A DNA stretch of 64,000 nt from JBECKX01 sp964468475 (lineage in GTDB: Bacteria > Zixibacteria > MSB-5A5 > CAIYYT01): positions 18,879 through 82,878 of the forward strand of contig CAYXUL010000006.1 of the NCBI GenBank assembly GCA_964468475.1, written 5' to 3'. Under the pieces are notes generated by a model. That model had not been told where the DNA came from. It made no database searches and worked only from the letters and a program-made list of their open reading frames with translations. Below, piece after piece: positions 7,884-18,300 of the stretch. The translations under genes and the position numbers were made by a program. Each line of letters opens with the position of its first letter. Position 1 is the stretch's first letter.

Positions 7884-9014
7884 CTAGCCCTCGATCATTT
7901 CGACATTGGCGCGTGGAATGACAACTTCCTCCTCGCCATCTTCAAACTTAACCTTTAGTACACGCGCCATCGACTCAGAGTCGAGTTTTTGTAGCGGCGA
8001 GGGCAATTCTGTGACTTTGCCGATCTTGCCGAAGTATGGCGCACGGATAACCCGGATGTATGAACCTATTTCCAGGCCGATATCAGTGGACTGTTTGGCA
8101 GCAGTACCACTGCGAATGTCATCGGGTATCGGAATGATAACCTCGGGGCGAATGACCCCCGCACGAATCTGGGTGGCGCCGTTGATGCAAGCCATTTTGC
8201 CTTCATTGGATCTTAGCAGATCGAAAGTCTTCTTCGCCATCATGATCTCGCCGAATCCTTCGGTCACTACCAGCGTCACGCCCAGATCCTCCGAACCCGT
8301 GATCGCAACACCGATATCATAGCCAAGGAAGTCACGGAGGTCTTTGTCAGAGAAACCGCCGCAAACGATGCCGGCAGCCCCGACCGAGATTGCCTTCTTG
8401 ACGGCATCGGCAGTGACAAATGAACCACCGACGATTACTTTATCTTTGCTTGCCTCATCGATCAGTTCCGGCGTTAGCCTGGTGTCGCGATCAGCAACGA
8501 CGATCTTCAGCTCGCCGTGCGTTTCGCCACCGATTCCGAAAATGCCCTGCACAAACGCGCCCCAGCTTCTCACCACCACACCTTCAGCCTCGATAACCTC
8601 AACTACCTCACCGTCGAGATAGGCTTTGACTTCTACCGGAAGCGGCTCGCCGCGAAGCAGTACCTGCCCGGTGACACTGGAAATCGTTTCCACCGTTCCG
8701 GTCAACTTGGCCTTGACCTCCGACTTGAACAACCCAAAAAACGATTTGCTTCGCCCGATCACCTCACCCTGGGTGATCTCCTCCCCCTCCTTCTTCAGCA
8801 TATAGGTGTTGATCTCATCCGGCAGGATACCCAGCACGTTGGCCACGTTCATTGTCTCAACCGGCCCCGGCAGCAGCGTGCGCGCCACCACGTCGTCAGG
8901 CTTAACCTTGTCGCCTTGTTTGACCAGGACATCACCCTTAAGCGGCAGGATGCGCCGTTTGCTAATCAGTTCTTTGCTTGAGACTTTTAGTCCCGGTGTA
9001 TATGTGTGTGCCAT
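7884..9014 (-). CDS. Barrel-sandwich/KOW-like protein partnered with MutL-type ATPase
   Basis: A 376-residue protein, apparently cytosolic (no signal peptide or membrane helix). I do not recognise a named family. Residues about 20-60 (LPLKGDVLVKQGDKVKPDDVVA then GPVETMNVANVLGI) read like a lipoyl/biotinyl or RnfC-type barrel-sandwich hybrid fold, but the modifiable lysine motif is absent. A second such block follows near 75-140 with EGEEITQGEVIG and AKLTGTVETISSVTGQVLL. A Rossmann-like middle (GGSFVTADAVKKAISVGAAGIVCGGF) and a KOW/SH3-like C-terminus (EIGSYIRVIRAPYFGKIGKV) complete it. GAGGAG precedes ATG 9014. It follows the MutL-like gene by 52 bp in the same direction, so the two should act together. 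Function unknown. Confidence 0.65.
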   Translation of the reverse strand: MAHTYTPGLKVSSKELISKRRILPLKGDVLVKQGDKVKPDDVVARTLLPGPVETMNVANVLGILPDEINTYMLKKEGEEITQGEVIGRSKSFFGLFKSEVKAKLTGTVETISSVTGQVLLRGEPLPVEVKAYLDGEVVEVIEAEGVVVRSWGAFVQGIFGIGGETHGELKIVVADRDTRLTPELIDEASKDKVIVGGSFVTADAVKKAISVGAAGIVCGGFSDKDLRDFLGYDIGVAITGSEDLGVTLVVTEGFGEIMMAKKTFDLLRSNEGKMACINGATQIRAGVIRPEVIIPIPDDIRSGTAAKQSTDIGLEIGSYIRVIRAPYFGKIGKVTELPSPLQKLDSESMARVLKVKFEDGEEEVVIPRANVEMIEG

Positions 9015-9066
9015 TTACTCCTCACCCAATATTCGATCAATGTCCCAAATGGCGCGACTTCGATTT

Positions 9067-10956
9067 CTACTCACGCTCCAACGCTTCCTTTGGGTATATA
9101 TCCAATTCTGTCATCCACTCGATTAACTTGCTCACTCGTTTGGCATCATCGGTAGGAAGATGGAAAGGCCGGCCGCGACCATCAAGGATAATTCCAACCA
9201 CTCCACCGGAAAGATTACGCTCAATGCTCTTTCCGGAACCCTCACCCAGATCGAGCTTGCCGGCGGGATCAAGCTTGGCTCTGGCTTTGAGCGGCAGATT
9301 GGTGGATTCGTCGAATCCCAGCTCGAACGATTTCATCTCTCCATACATCAACTTGCCTTCCTCTTTGCGGCCATCCGGGAATTCAATGCTGTAGGAGAGC
9401 ATCTCCTTGCCCTCTTTGGCATCCCCGGCGGGCGCCACACAGGTGCCGAGATGAATCAGGCAATCCTTGTTGAAAACTTCAGTTGCGGCCTGCTGATGAA
9501 CCGTTGAAAGAACACCCAGCTGCGGCATCATAAAGATCGAATCGACCGCAAGGCGGGTAATACCCTCCGGCAGGAATGCATCAATCATCATCAGCGCTGA
9601 CTGCTGCCGGCGCGGTGCATGCGACAACACCCCGCCTGAACCGATCAACATGTTGAGGGTCATCAGGTTCACCAGCGTCTCACCAGAGGATTTCTGCTCG
9701 AAGGCATCCGCGATCGTGCGCTGCTGCTGCACGCCTTTGAGCACGGTGGCGAAGCTCTTGTGCTGCTCGAAAGCAAGGCGGAGCGCTTCCTTGGCGATTG
9801 CCTGCTCGAATACCAGTTCCTGCATCGACTGCGGGATGGTCGTCGGGCGTATCATTTTATTCTTCACGCGGTTGCGCAGGTCACGCTCATCCATATGGAA
9901 CGGCACCCAGCGCATGACGTTATCGAGTCCGGCTTCCGCAAAAACGTTGGAAACCGAATAACTCATACCGAGATTCGCCGAGACTGTACGATTGAAAACA
10001 CCCTGGAACACCGAGAAAACGTCAGTGGTCGCGCCGCCGATATCGACGCCCACCACCTCAATATCTTCGATTTCGGAAATTGTCTTGATAATCAGCCCTA
10101 CGGCGCCCGGGGTCGGCATAATCGGCGCATCGGTCCAGGTCATTAGCTTTTTATATCCCGGCGCCTGCGCCATCACATGTTCAAGGAACAAATCGTGGAT
10201 TGCCTCACGCGCCGGCAGTAGATTCTCGCGTTCAAGCACGGGCCGCAGGTTTTCAACCGTTTTCAGGTCGACCTTATGGGCCAAAGTCTCGCCAACCGCC
10301 TCGCGGGCATCCTTATTTCCCGCGTAAATCACTGGCAGCTGGTAAGATGAGCCCAGTCGCGGCCTGGGATCTGCGGCCGAGATCAACTCGGCTATCTCAA
10401 CTACGTGAGTCGTGGTGCCGCCGTCGATTCCGCCCGAAAGCAGAATCATATCGGGGCGGAGATGACGAATTCGTTCGATCTGCTGATATGGCTGTCTCTT
10501 GTCGTTTGAAGCTATTACATCCATGACGATAGCACCTGCGCCCAGAGCCGCACGCTCCGCGGATTCCGCCGTCATCGATCGCACTACTCCCGCAACCATC
10601 ATCTGAAGCCCGCCACCGGCTGAGGATGTCGAAATATAAACGTCCGTTCCTACTTTGTCGCCGCTTTTGGACCGGGGTGAGATGATCCGATGGTTCTCAT
10701 CGAGCAGTTTTCGGCCGGAGAGTTCTTCAACTTCCTGGACAGCATTGAGCACGCCCATGGTGACATCCTCAAAGGGAGCTTCGACTGTTGTGGGAGCTTC
10801 ACCGCGCACCATCAGGCGATACTGGCCATTCGTTTTCTCAATGAGAATCGCCTTGGTGGTCGTTGAACCGCAATCGGTTGCGAGGATAACCTCTATGTCC
10901 TCCGGTTTGATCTCGACGTTGGACTCAACCTTGGAATCAGCACTTGTATCAGCCAT
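9067..10956 (-). CDS. GlmL/MutL family ASKHA ATPase (mutase-reactivase type)
   Basis: A 629-residue protein with an actin/Hsp70-like nucleotide fold. The phosphate-1 motif is TDCGSTTTKAILIE near 30, the phosphate-2 motif GVDIGGATTDVFS near 300, and the SSAGGGLQMMVAGVVRSMTAESAERAA-type block is diagnostic of the GlmL/MutL family (PF13941). Family members sit beside B12-dependent carbon-skeleton or amino mutases such as glutamate mutase or ornithine aminomutase and are thought to act as reactivating chaperones. No mutase subunit or B12 gene occurs in this window; the only partner is the downstream barrel-sandwich/KOW-like gene. The role of this mutase-less type is unknown. ATG 10956 follows a GAGG site. 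Family call is firm, function is not. Confidence 0.85.
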   Translation of the reverse strand: MADTSADSKVESNVEIKPEDIEVILATDCGSTTTKAILIEKTNGQYRLMVRGEAPTTVEAPFEDVTMGVLNAVQEVEELSGRKLLDENHRIISPRSKSGDKVGTDVYISTSSAGGGLQMMVAGVVRSMTAESAERAALGAGAIVMDVIASNDKRQPYQQIERIRHLRPDMILLSGGIDGGTTTHVVEIAELISAADPRPRLGSSYQLPVIYAGNKDAREAVGETLAHKVDLKTVENLRPVLERENLLPAREAIHDLFLEHVMAQAPGYKKLMTWTDAPIMPTPGAVGLIIKTISEIEDIEVVGVDIGGATTDVFSVFQGVFNRTVSANLGMSYSVSNVFAEAGLDNVMRWVPFHMDERDLRNRVKNKMIRPTTIPQSMQELVFEQAIAKEALRLAFEQHKSFATVLKGVQQQRTIADAFEQKSSGETLVNLMTLNMLIGSGGVLSHAPRRQQSALMMIDAFLPEGITRLAVDSIFMMPQLGVLSTVHQQAATEVFNKDCLIHLGTCVAPAGDAKEGKEMLSYSIEFPDGRKEEGKLMYGEMKSFELGFDESTNLPLKARAKLDPAGKLDLGEGSGKSIERNLSGGVVGIILDGRGRPFHLPTDDAKRVSKLIEWMTELDIYPKEALERE

Positions 10957-11169
10957 ACAGCAAGTATCCTCTATCGTTAACTGTTACTATCGAAGTTGCT
11001 GCCGGTGACCCTCCCGGCGGTTCAAAACCTGCAAACTCGATCATCGAGAGACATCGATTATAACATTCCCACCCCCCCTTGTCAACGCCATCCTCACCCA
11101 CCGGCAAACATCTGCGCTAACCCTATAAAAAGCGCTTGACAGCGCCATTTAGCTGGGTACCTTATAGTT

Positions 11170-11424
11170 GGTAGGTCAGAGGTCTTCTCTACAACCAAGT
11201 AACGAATAAGAAACGAAAACCGAATTTTGAGAGCTGAAAATCTGCCACGGCTTTAGTTGCCGTGCGTACTGACCAGCGATCAGAGACAAACAGAAAAAGT
11301 TTTTCGAAGACTTTAACCCGCAGGAGGTTGTGCCTATGAGTTAACGCCGTCTGATGTCCTCCAGACGGAAAAACTTGGGAGGAGTTTTTTGTACTGCACT
11401 TTAACGAAATGGAAAGGTGAGACC
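11170..11424 (+). promoter_or_regulatory. Structured 5' leader with two-codon upstream ORF
   Basis: The 468-bp spacer 10957-11424 contains TTGACA (11136-11141) and TATAGT (11163-11168), spaced too widely (21 bp) to be a confident promoter. Downstream lies a leader with several elements. There is a hairpin CACGGC...GCCGTG near 11246-11264. An excellent ribosome site CAGGAGG (11321-11327) sits eight bases before ATG-AGT-TAA (11336-11344), a two-codon ORF. A hairpin CCGTCTG/CAGACGG (11347-11368) has a CCTC loop that could pair with GGGAGGAG (11377-11384), and AAAAACT/AGTTTTT forms a further hairpin around that purine stretch. This looks like a translation-coupled or attenuation-type leader for the secreted protein gene; the mechanism is inferred. 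Confidence 0.35.
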
Positions 11425-14400
11425 ATGTACCGATGTAGAATGACACTGAGGGTTCTCATCACCCTCATTGCAGTGCTCGCACTTTGTACTTCTCTTGCTC
11501 TCGCTAAAGAGGGCAAGAAAACTGAGATTTCAGTCCACAAAGTTCAGTTCCAAAATGGGCCGAACTGGGATCTGAAACAGCAAATGAATCAAGATCAGGG
11601 AGCGACTGGTGGAACCTTCTATGAAGGTGAAGCCTCCAAGATTGCTCCACACCGACTTGACGGACAGCCGCAACGTGGGCGTTCGTATTCTTCAGTTTAT
11701 CTGTCTGAAGATTTCGAGGGTACTGTACCTCCAGGCGGCTGGGGGTCTGTAGTCAACGATGCGGGCTTCACTTGGCAAATAGGGACCTTAGACCCTTATT
11801 CCGGCCTTCAGTATGCGGACATCCTCTATGATTCTACTTTGGCCACTCAGGATGAATGGCTGGTTACACCGTCGATGGACTTCAGCGCAGCCACCACTGA
11901 CCTGCGCCTCGACTTCTATTGGTTTGCAAGTTATTACTGGGCCGTAAGCCCGTACGATAACTACAATCTTGAAGTCTGGGTCTCTACTGACGGCGGTGCG
12001 ACCTTTACCGACAAGATCTGGGATGAAAACAGCGAAGGGGTCTTCAGCAATTATACTTATTACAATAAAGTCCTCGATTTGAGCACTTACGCCGGGCAGA
12101 GCAGCGTTGCCATCGGATTCCGCTATAACGGTTCCGACGGCGCCGAAGCTGCTATTGACCTGGTTACCGTCACCGACGATCCGCCGCCGGTTGGCCGTTG
12201 CTGCTTTGCCAGTGGAACCTCATGCAGCGACCTGAGCGAAGCAGACTGTTTTGGCTCCGGTGGTGAAAGCTGGGATGAGGGCCTCACTTGCGCCGGCGAT
12301 CCGTGTCCCGTTGCCCAGCAGGGCGACAACTGCTCGGATCCGTTGCTGATCAGCCTCCCTTCCGAACTTCCTTATCTTGATAAGGATCAATATACCTGTG
12401 GCCGTACTAACGACTACGATGCTACCTGCCTGGGTCTCTATGACGGTGGTGAGGACATTGTTTACAAAATCAGTGTGGCCTCTGAAGTTACCGTCGACAT
12501 CACTCTTGACCCACAGGGCACAACCTACACGGGCTTCGCGATTGATGATGCGACGTGCCCGCTTGATGCCGCCACTTGTGTCGCGCAGGCGACCAATTCA
12601 GGTTCCACACCTTACAGTATCACCAGCCTGACTCTCAGTCCTGGTGATTATTTCCTGATGGTCGATACCTGGCCGTCTCCGGATTGTATCCCGGCGTTCG
12701 ATCTGACGATCAACGAAGCGGCTCCTCCGACTCCGGGTGACAACTGCGCGGCTCCCTTTGCGCTGACTCTCGGTTCTGGGGACCTGCCGTATACCGAGTC
12801 GGGCCTCTATAACTGTGGCCGTGGCGACAACTACAATGCCACCTGCCTGGGATCGTACGACGGCGGCGAAGACTTCGTGATGGAGTTGACCCTCACCGAC
12901 GACGTGATGCTTGACATCACCCTCGATCCGAAGGGTACTACATGGAGTGGCTTTGCTCTTGACGATGTCTGCCCGCTTGACGCCGGCTCAGGCGACTGCA
13001 TTGGCGTGGTAACGAGTTCTTCCGGCGATCCGAAGACGATGTATGGAGTCTCTCTCACAGCCGGTACTTACTACATCATGGTAGATACGTATCCGACCCC
13101 GACGTGTATTCCTGACTTCGACTTGACGTTCGCAATTGCGGCTCCTCCGCCGGACAACGACGACTGCGCTAACGCCACGCCGACAGGCGACGTTATCTCG
13201 CTTCCGTTCTCGACGGCGGCCGCCTCATTCGACGGCAGCGGTGACTGTCAGACCGCACCAAATGTCTGGTATGACTACACTGCTCCAATCGACGGCGCGG
13301 CTAGCTTCAGCCTGTGCGGCTCCAGCTACGACACCAAGATTGCCGTCTACGACGGTTGCGGTGGCACGCTGCTGGCCTGCAATGACGACTTCTGCAGTTT
13401 GCAGTCGCAGGCTACCGTTCCGATCACCATGGGCAGCCATTATTGGGTTGAAGTTGGTGGATACAGCAGCACTGTCGGCGACGGAGTACTCACAATCACT
13501 TCATTTGTTCCTCCGCCGAACGACAATTGCGAGGATGTGACGCCTGTGACCCTGACTGCCGGGGTTCCGGTTACATTCACCGGTGACAACACCAACGCCA
13601 CCAACGAGTGCTCATCGCTGCTTGCCTCCGATGGCGAAACCTGGCATGCCTTCGAATTGACCGAGTGTTCCGATGTCACCATCGACTACTGCGGAACCTC
13701 GCCGGCATTCGGCAACGCCTGGATTGTTGTGATTACCGGCTGTCCGTGTGACAATCTGGTGTACTACACTGATTTCAACACGACAGATTGTGGTGATGGC
13801 AATGTCACTATCAATTTCGCGAGCCTTCCCGCGGGCGTGTACTACTATCCTGTCCTGAAGGATCCGGCCTACGGCGCCGTTGGCCCGTACACGATTCACG
13901 TCGTGTCCACACCGGTCACCGACTACTGCGCAGCGGACGGTGGCGGCTACGAATATATTTCGCAGGTCGATTTCCAGACCATCAGCAACGCTTCTGATGA
14001 AGACGGCTATGCGGATTATACCAACCTTTCAACTCCGATCGTCAAGGGTCAGAGCATTCCGCTTACAGTCACAAACGGCAGCGCCTATTCGACCGATGTC
14101 TGCAACGTTTGGGTTGACTGGAACCAGGATCAGTGCTTTAGTGCCGATGAGCAAGTCGGCTCGAGTTCCGGATACGGTCCCTATAGCTTCGCCGTGTCGC
14201 CGCCGATGGACGCTGCCTCCGGCAAGACGAGAATGCGTATCCGTATCTGCGATGGCTCCTTTGATCCCAACACGCCGTGTGGCTCGACGAGCTATGGCGA
14301 AGTTGAGGATTATAGCGTCGAGGTTCGCAACGACGAGCCTACGTGTACGATCAACCCGAATCCACAGTATCTGTACTTCCTGTTCGCCGTCGTACCGATC

Positions 14401-14943
14401 ACGAATGAATTCCAGTTCGGTATGTTTGATGATGGCTATACTGCAGCAGATGTGGATATGTCGAGCGTGACCATAAATGGTCACCCGTTAGCCAGTATGA
14501 CAGTCATGTCTGGTGTTCCCGGATTTATCGGAGACATCGTCTATGGCACGATGACTGCGAATACGTTCATTACAGATTACGGTTCTGCCTTCATCGGAAC
14601 TACTGACGAAACCTTCGATCTTGAAGGTTCGATGACGGATGCGACACCGTTCAGCATGACGGGCCACTTCAAGTTGGCCGGTAAAATGCCCGGACCGATT
14701 GAACGCTACATCGAGCCCTACATTCCGGGCGAGGTCATCCTTCCGGGTGACTTTGACCTGACAGGTACGATTTCGATCGGCGATGCTGTCGCGCTCATCA
14801 ACTACATCTTCGGTGGCGGTACCTCACCTGAGAACGTCATGATTGGAGATGTTGACTGCTCCGGCGGTGTTTCCATCGGAGACGCTGTTCGTTTGATCAA
14901 CTACATCTTCGGTGGTGGCGCAGCACCTTGCGCCGCGCAGTAA
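11425..14943 (+). CDS. Giant secreted multidomain protein with C-terminal dockerin-like repeats
   Basis: A 1172-residue exported protein. ATG 11425 is chosen because AGGTGAG precedes it and a clean signal peptide follows (about 1-27, ending SLALA). The mature part has a jelly-roll/MAM-like domain (about 88-245; EDFEGTVPPGGWGS), a short cysteine-rich module (about 255-298) and four pre-peptidase-like beta-sandwich repeats (about 300-825, each opening with DNC/DDC). A GEVED domain follows (about 840-965; ADYTNLS..., VDWNQDQCF, YGEVEDY), then a poorly defined beta domain, and a pair of dockerin-like Ca-binding repeats (1107-1170; GDFDLTGTISIGDAVALINY). No catalytic domain is visible, so it may be an adhesin, structural or surface scaffold protein. 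Confidence 0.85.
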   Translation: MYRCRMTLRVLITLIAVLALCTSLALAKEGKKTEISVHKVQFQNGPNWDLKQQMNQDQGATGGTFYEGEASKIAPHRLDGQPQRGRSYSSVYLSEDFEGTVPPGGWGSVVNDAGFTWQIGTLDPYSGLQYADILYDSTLATQDEWLVTPSMDFSAATTDLRLDFYWFASYYWAVSPYDNYNLEVWVSTDGGATFTDKIWDENSEGVFSNYTYYNKVLDLSTYAGQSSVAIGFRYNGSDGAEAAIDLVTVTDDPPPVGRCCFASGTSCSDLSEADCFGSGGESWDEGLTCAGDPCPVAQQGDNCSDPLLISLPSELPYLDKDQYTCGRTNDYDATCLGLYDGGEDIVYKISVASEVTVDITLDPQGTTYTGFAIDDATCPLDAATCVAQATNSGSTPYSITSLTLSPGDYFLMVDTWPSPDCIPAFDLTINEAAPPTPGDNCAAPFALTLGSGDLPYTESGLYNCGRGDNYNATCLGSYDGGEDFVMELTLTDDVMLDITLDPKGTTWSGFALDDVCPLDAGSGDCIGVVTSSSGDPKTMYGVSLTAGTYYIMVDTYPTPTCIPDFDLTFAIAAPPPDNDDCANATPTGDVISLPFSTAAASFDGSGDCQTAPNVWYDYTAPIDGAASFSLCGSSYDTKIAVYDGCGGTLLACNDDFCSLQSQATVPITMGSHYWVEVGGYSSTVGDGVLTITSFVPPPNDNCEDVTPVTLTAGVPVTFTGDNTNATNECSSLLASDGETWHAFELTECSDVTIDYCGTSPAFGNAWIVVITGCPCDNLVYYTDFNTTDCGDGNVTINFASLPAGVYYYPVLKDPAYGAVGPYTIHVVSTPVTDYCAADGGGYEYISQVDFQTISNASDEDGYADYTNLSTPIVKGQSIPLTVTNGSAYSTDVCNVWVDWNQDQCFSADEQVGSSSGYGPYSFAVSPPMDAASGKTRMRIRICDGSFDPNTPCGSTSYGEVEDYSVEVRNDEPTCTINPNPQYLYFLFAVVPITNEFQFGMFDDGYTAADVDMSSVTINGHPLASMTVMSGVPGFIGDIVYGTMTANTFITDYGSAFIGTTDETFDLEGSMTDATPFSMTGHFKLAGKMPGPIERYIEPYIPGEVILPGDFDLTGTISIGDAVALINYIFGGGTSPENVMIGDVDCSGGVSIGDAVRLINYIFGGGAAPCAAQ

Positions 14944-15010
14944 CTGAGATGTAAGACGGCCTTCCAATTCAGGAAGAGCTGTCAAGATCAGTGAATAGAG
15001 ATAGATGCGG

Positions 15011-15040
15011 GAGTTTGCTCTTCGAAGGGCAGACTCCCGT
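15011..15040 (+). other. Ten-bp hairpin between the two dockerin genes
   Basis: GGGAGTTTGC (15011-15020) pairs with GCAGACTCCC (15031-15040) with one G-U pair. No T-run follows, so it is a possible 3'-end or processing hairpin and not a canonical terminator. It lies in the 378-bp spacer 14944-15321, where I see no gene. Confidence 0.35.
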
Positions 15041-15321
15041 GACTATGTGGACTAAGACTAACAACACGATTTAACACCGGATTTGACCTGCAACTCGACT
15101 GTTGCTTCTGTGGTATCTGCCCTGCTTAGACAAGACTGGAGTCGTGAGATCACTTACCGAATCCATTCCCGCCAAGCGAGTGAACCTGGATATCAAGAAT
15201 CAGGTTAATGGTTGCGGCCCCCGGTGTGCTGGTTAGGCATCGCAATTCAAAGGTAGTCCATCAACTACTGTGGCTACCTGCTCACGCTGCTTGGCCAATT
15301 TTCCGCGGGAGTATTAAAGAA

Positions 15322-18300
15322 ATGACAAAACTCTATCGATTCGCTCATCCCCACAGGGGGGCTCGGCGAAGCCGCATCCGGGGCACGTGGACCGCTCTCA
15401 CGCTGGCATTCCTGGCGGTGCTGTTGCTTGTTTTGCCTGACCAATCTGTTGCTCAGCTGAGCAACGGCGGGCAACCGAAAAGCTTCAGCGCATCTGTCAG
15501 GAGTCAGGTGCAGGTTGTGCAAATGCCTGGAGTCGATGTGGAAGCGCTCAAGGCTGAGGACGCCCGGCAAAGCAAGGATGTTCCCTTCCGCTTTGGCGCT
15601 CCATTCGACGTAGATTATTCACTTACCAATTCGGGAACCTGGGATAACCTCCCTGACGGCGGTCGCCTCTGGCGCCTGAGCATCTACTCGCCAGGTGCCT
15701 ACTCGATCAATCTGCTCTATTCTGACTATGAACTTCCTCAGGGAGCAGAGCTGTTCGTGTATAATCGTAATCACGACATGGTTATTGGCGCGTTTACATC
15801 TCGAAACAACAAATCCCATCACAAGATGGCTACCGGCCTGGTTAAAGGCGACTTTGTAACGGTCGAATACTACGAACCTGCCAAAGTTGCGTATGAAGGC
15901 CGGTTGACTATTTCGCGAGTCGTACATGCGTACCGCAACTTGTTCAATCCTGATGTCGCCAAGGATGTTCTCGATTTCGGCGAATCAGGCGCATGTAACA
16001 ACAACGTGATCTGCCCCGAGGGCGATCCGTGGCGCCAGGAAATCCGTTCGGTTGCCATGATCCTCACCGGCGGCGGTTTCCGCCTCTGTACCGGTTCCAT
16101 GGTTAACAACGTACGCCAGGACCAGACACCGTATTTCCTTACGGCCAATCACTGTCTGGGTGGTTCTGACACCTGGATATTCATGTTCAAGTATGAAAGC
16201 CCGACCTGTACCCCAAGTCAGGACGGCCCAACCTATATGACTGTTCAGGGTTCGACCCTGCTGGCTAGTTCGTCAAATTCAGATTTCGGGTTGTTGCTGC
16301 TCAACGAGACTCCGCCTGATTCCTTCAATATCTATTACAATGGCTGGAATGCGGTGAACACGGCGTCAGACTCTGCTGTGGCAATCCATCACCCCTCTGC
16401 AGACGTAAAGAAGATAACCTTCGACTATGATGCTTACACTTCGACGGATTACCTTGGTACGACAGTTGACCCGAACGCCACGCATTGGCGCATCACTCAA
16501 TGGGAGGACGGAACCACTGAGCCGGGCTCTTCGGGTTCTCCGCTGTTTGACAAGTATCATCATGTGATCGGTCAGCTACACGGCGGCTATGCTTCCTGCT
16601 CGAGTATTACCTCTGACTACTACGGCAAGTTCGCCATGTCCTGGAATGCGGGGAGCACTCCCTCTACCCGGATAAAAGACTGGCTCGATCCAGACAACAC
16701 CGGCACAATGGTCTTAGACGGCTACGATCCGTTTGCCGGCGCGGTAATTACGACTACGCCGCTGGGGGATACCAAAGACTCGCTCAATCCTTATGAAGTA
16801 TTGGCGACGATCGAATCCGACACCACACTCTGGGCTGACTCGCTTTTCCTCTATTGGAGAACGTCCATCACCTATACCCAGGTCATCCTTCAGCCCACCG
16901 GAAATCAGGACGAGTACAACGGCTTTATCCCGGCACAGTCGCCCGGTACTACCGTCGAGTACTACCTGGAAGCCCATGCGATGGGTGGCGATGCGGATAC
17001 GACTGATGTCTTCAGTTTCCGCGTAATCGACTACGCCGTGAAACTCGACCCCGCATCGGCATCTAATTCCGGAGCGGTGGGGGATACCATTTGGTATGAC
17101 TTCACCGTCACCAATGACGGCGTGTACAATGACGATTATTCGCTTTCATTGACCGGGGATATATGGCCGACCGTGATCTACGATGCGGCTGGAACCTCGG
17201 TGATTTCATCGACAGGCACTCTTACACCTGATGCGACCTTCGACTTCAAAGTGCGTGTAATTGTTCCCAACAGTGTCTATGGTCAAACCGATATGTCGAC
17301 GCTTACCGCACAATCAAGTGCGGACGGTTCGACTTCTGCCAGTAGCTCGATTCAATCGATTTCTGCCGGCCAACCTCTCAACTTGCCCTTTGAGGAGACA
17401 TTCCCTCTGACCAGTTTCAATGCTGCGAATTGGGTTATCACTTCGGGTACAACTATTGATGATGTCGGATTGAATGAGCCGAGTGCACCCTATTCCGCCA
17501 GGTTCAATGGCTCGCCCGACGGAGGTGATACGCTTGTTTCCCAGGCTGTCAACCTTGAAGTCACATCAGGAGTCAATCTCTCATACTACTATGAACAGAC
17601 CGGTGGTGGAGAGTCGCCGGATGCCGGTGATGATCTGATTATTGAATACTTCAATGATCAGGGTCAATGGGTGGAATTGAATCGCCACCTGGGAGCGGAT
17701 GCCGATATGACCCAGTATCAGCTGGTAACTATCGGACTTCCCGCTGACGCTTACCATTCAGCTTTCCGGCTGAGATTCCGCAACACGGCCACCACGGGTG
17801 TCAATGACGACTGGTTTGTCGATGACATTCGGCTTGATTACGGGCCTGAGATAGCGGTTGACCCGGGCAGCTTTAACGTCACGCTGTCACCAAATGACTC
17901 AACGACCGGCGCGATGGTCATCGCCAATAATGGTCCGGGCGGCTTGAACTATACTCTGTCGTTCATACCCGACCTGAGCAAGGATGCCACCGCTACCCTG
18001 TTCCAGCAGTTGCAGGCATCCGGCCGCGTCAATCCGGCGACATATGATCTGGTCGAGGATGGACAGGCACCACCTGACTTTAATCTGCCGAAAGGCGCCA
18101 ACGATACGTTCCGTGGACCGGAGGTAGTCTATAACGCCGGCGGGCCGGACAGCTATGGCTACTACTGGCTGGACTCTGATGAGTCCGGAGGTCCCACCTA
18201 TGGTTGGATTGATATAAGTACGACCGGGACCGATATCACCTCAGGGTTGACCGATGATAATTCCATTGGGCCATATCCTATCGGGTTCGGATTCCCGTAC

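Noticed and set aside
11170..11424. Known riboswitch (c-di-GMP, cobalamin or glycine type)
   Set aside because: I could not match any conserved core of these classes; only simple hairpins and the two-codon ORF are visible.
15011..15040. Intrinsic terminator after the first dockerin gene
   Set aside because: The stem is good but no T-run follows, so it is listed only as a hairpin.
15208..15321. Longer N-terminus of the secreted protease
   Set aside because: The 38 extra residues precede the signal peptide and would block export; ATG 15322 has an acceptable ribosome site.
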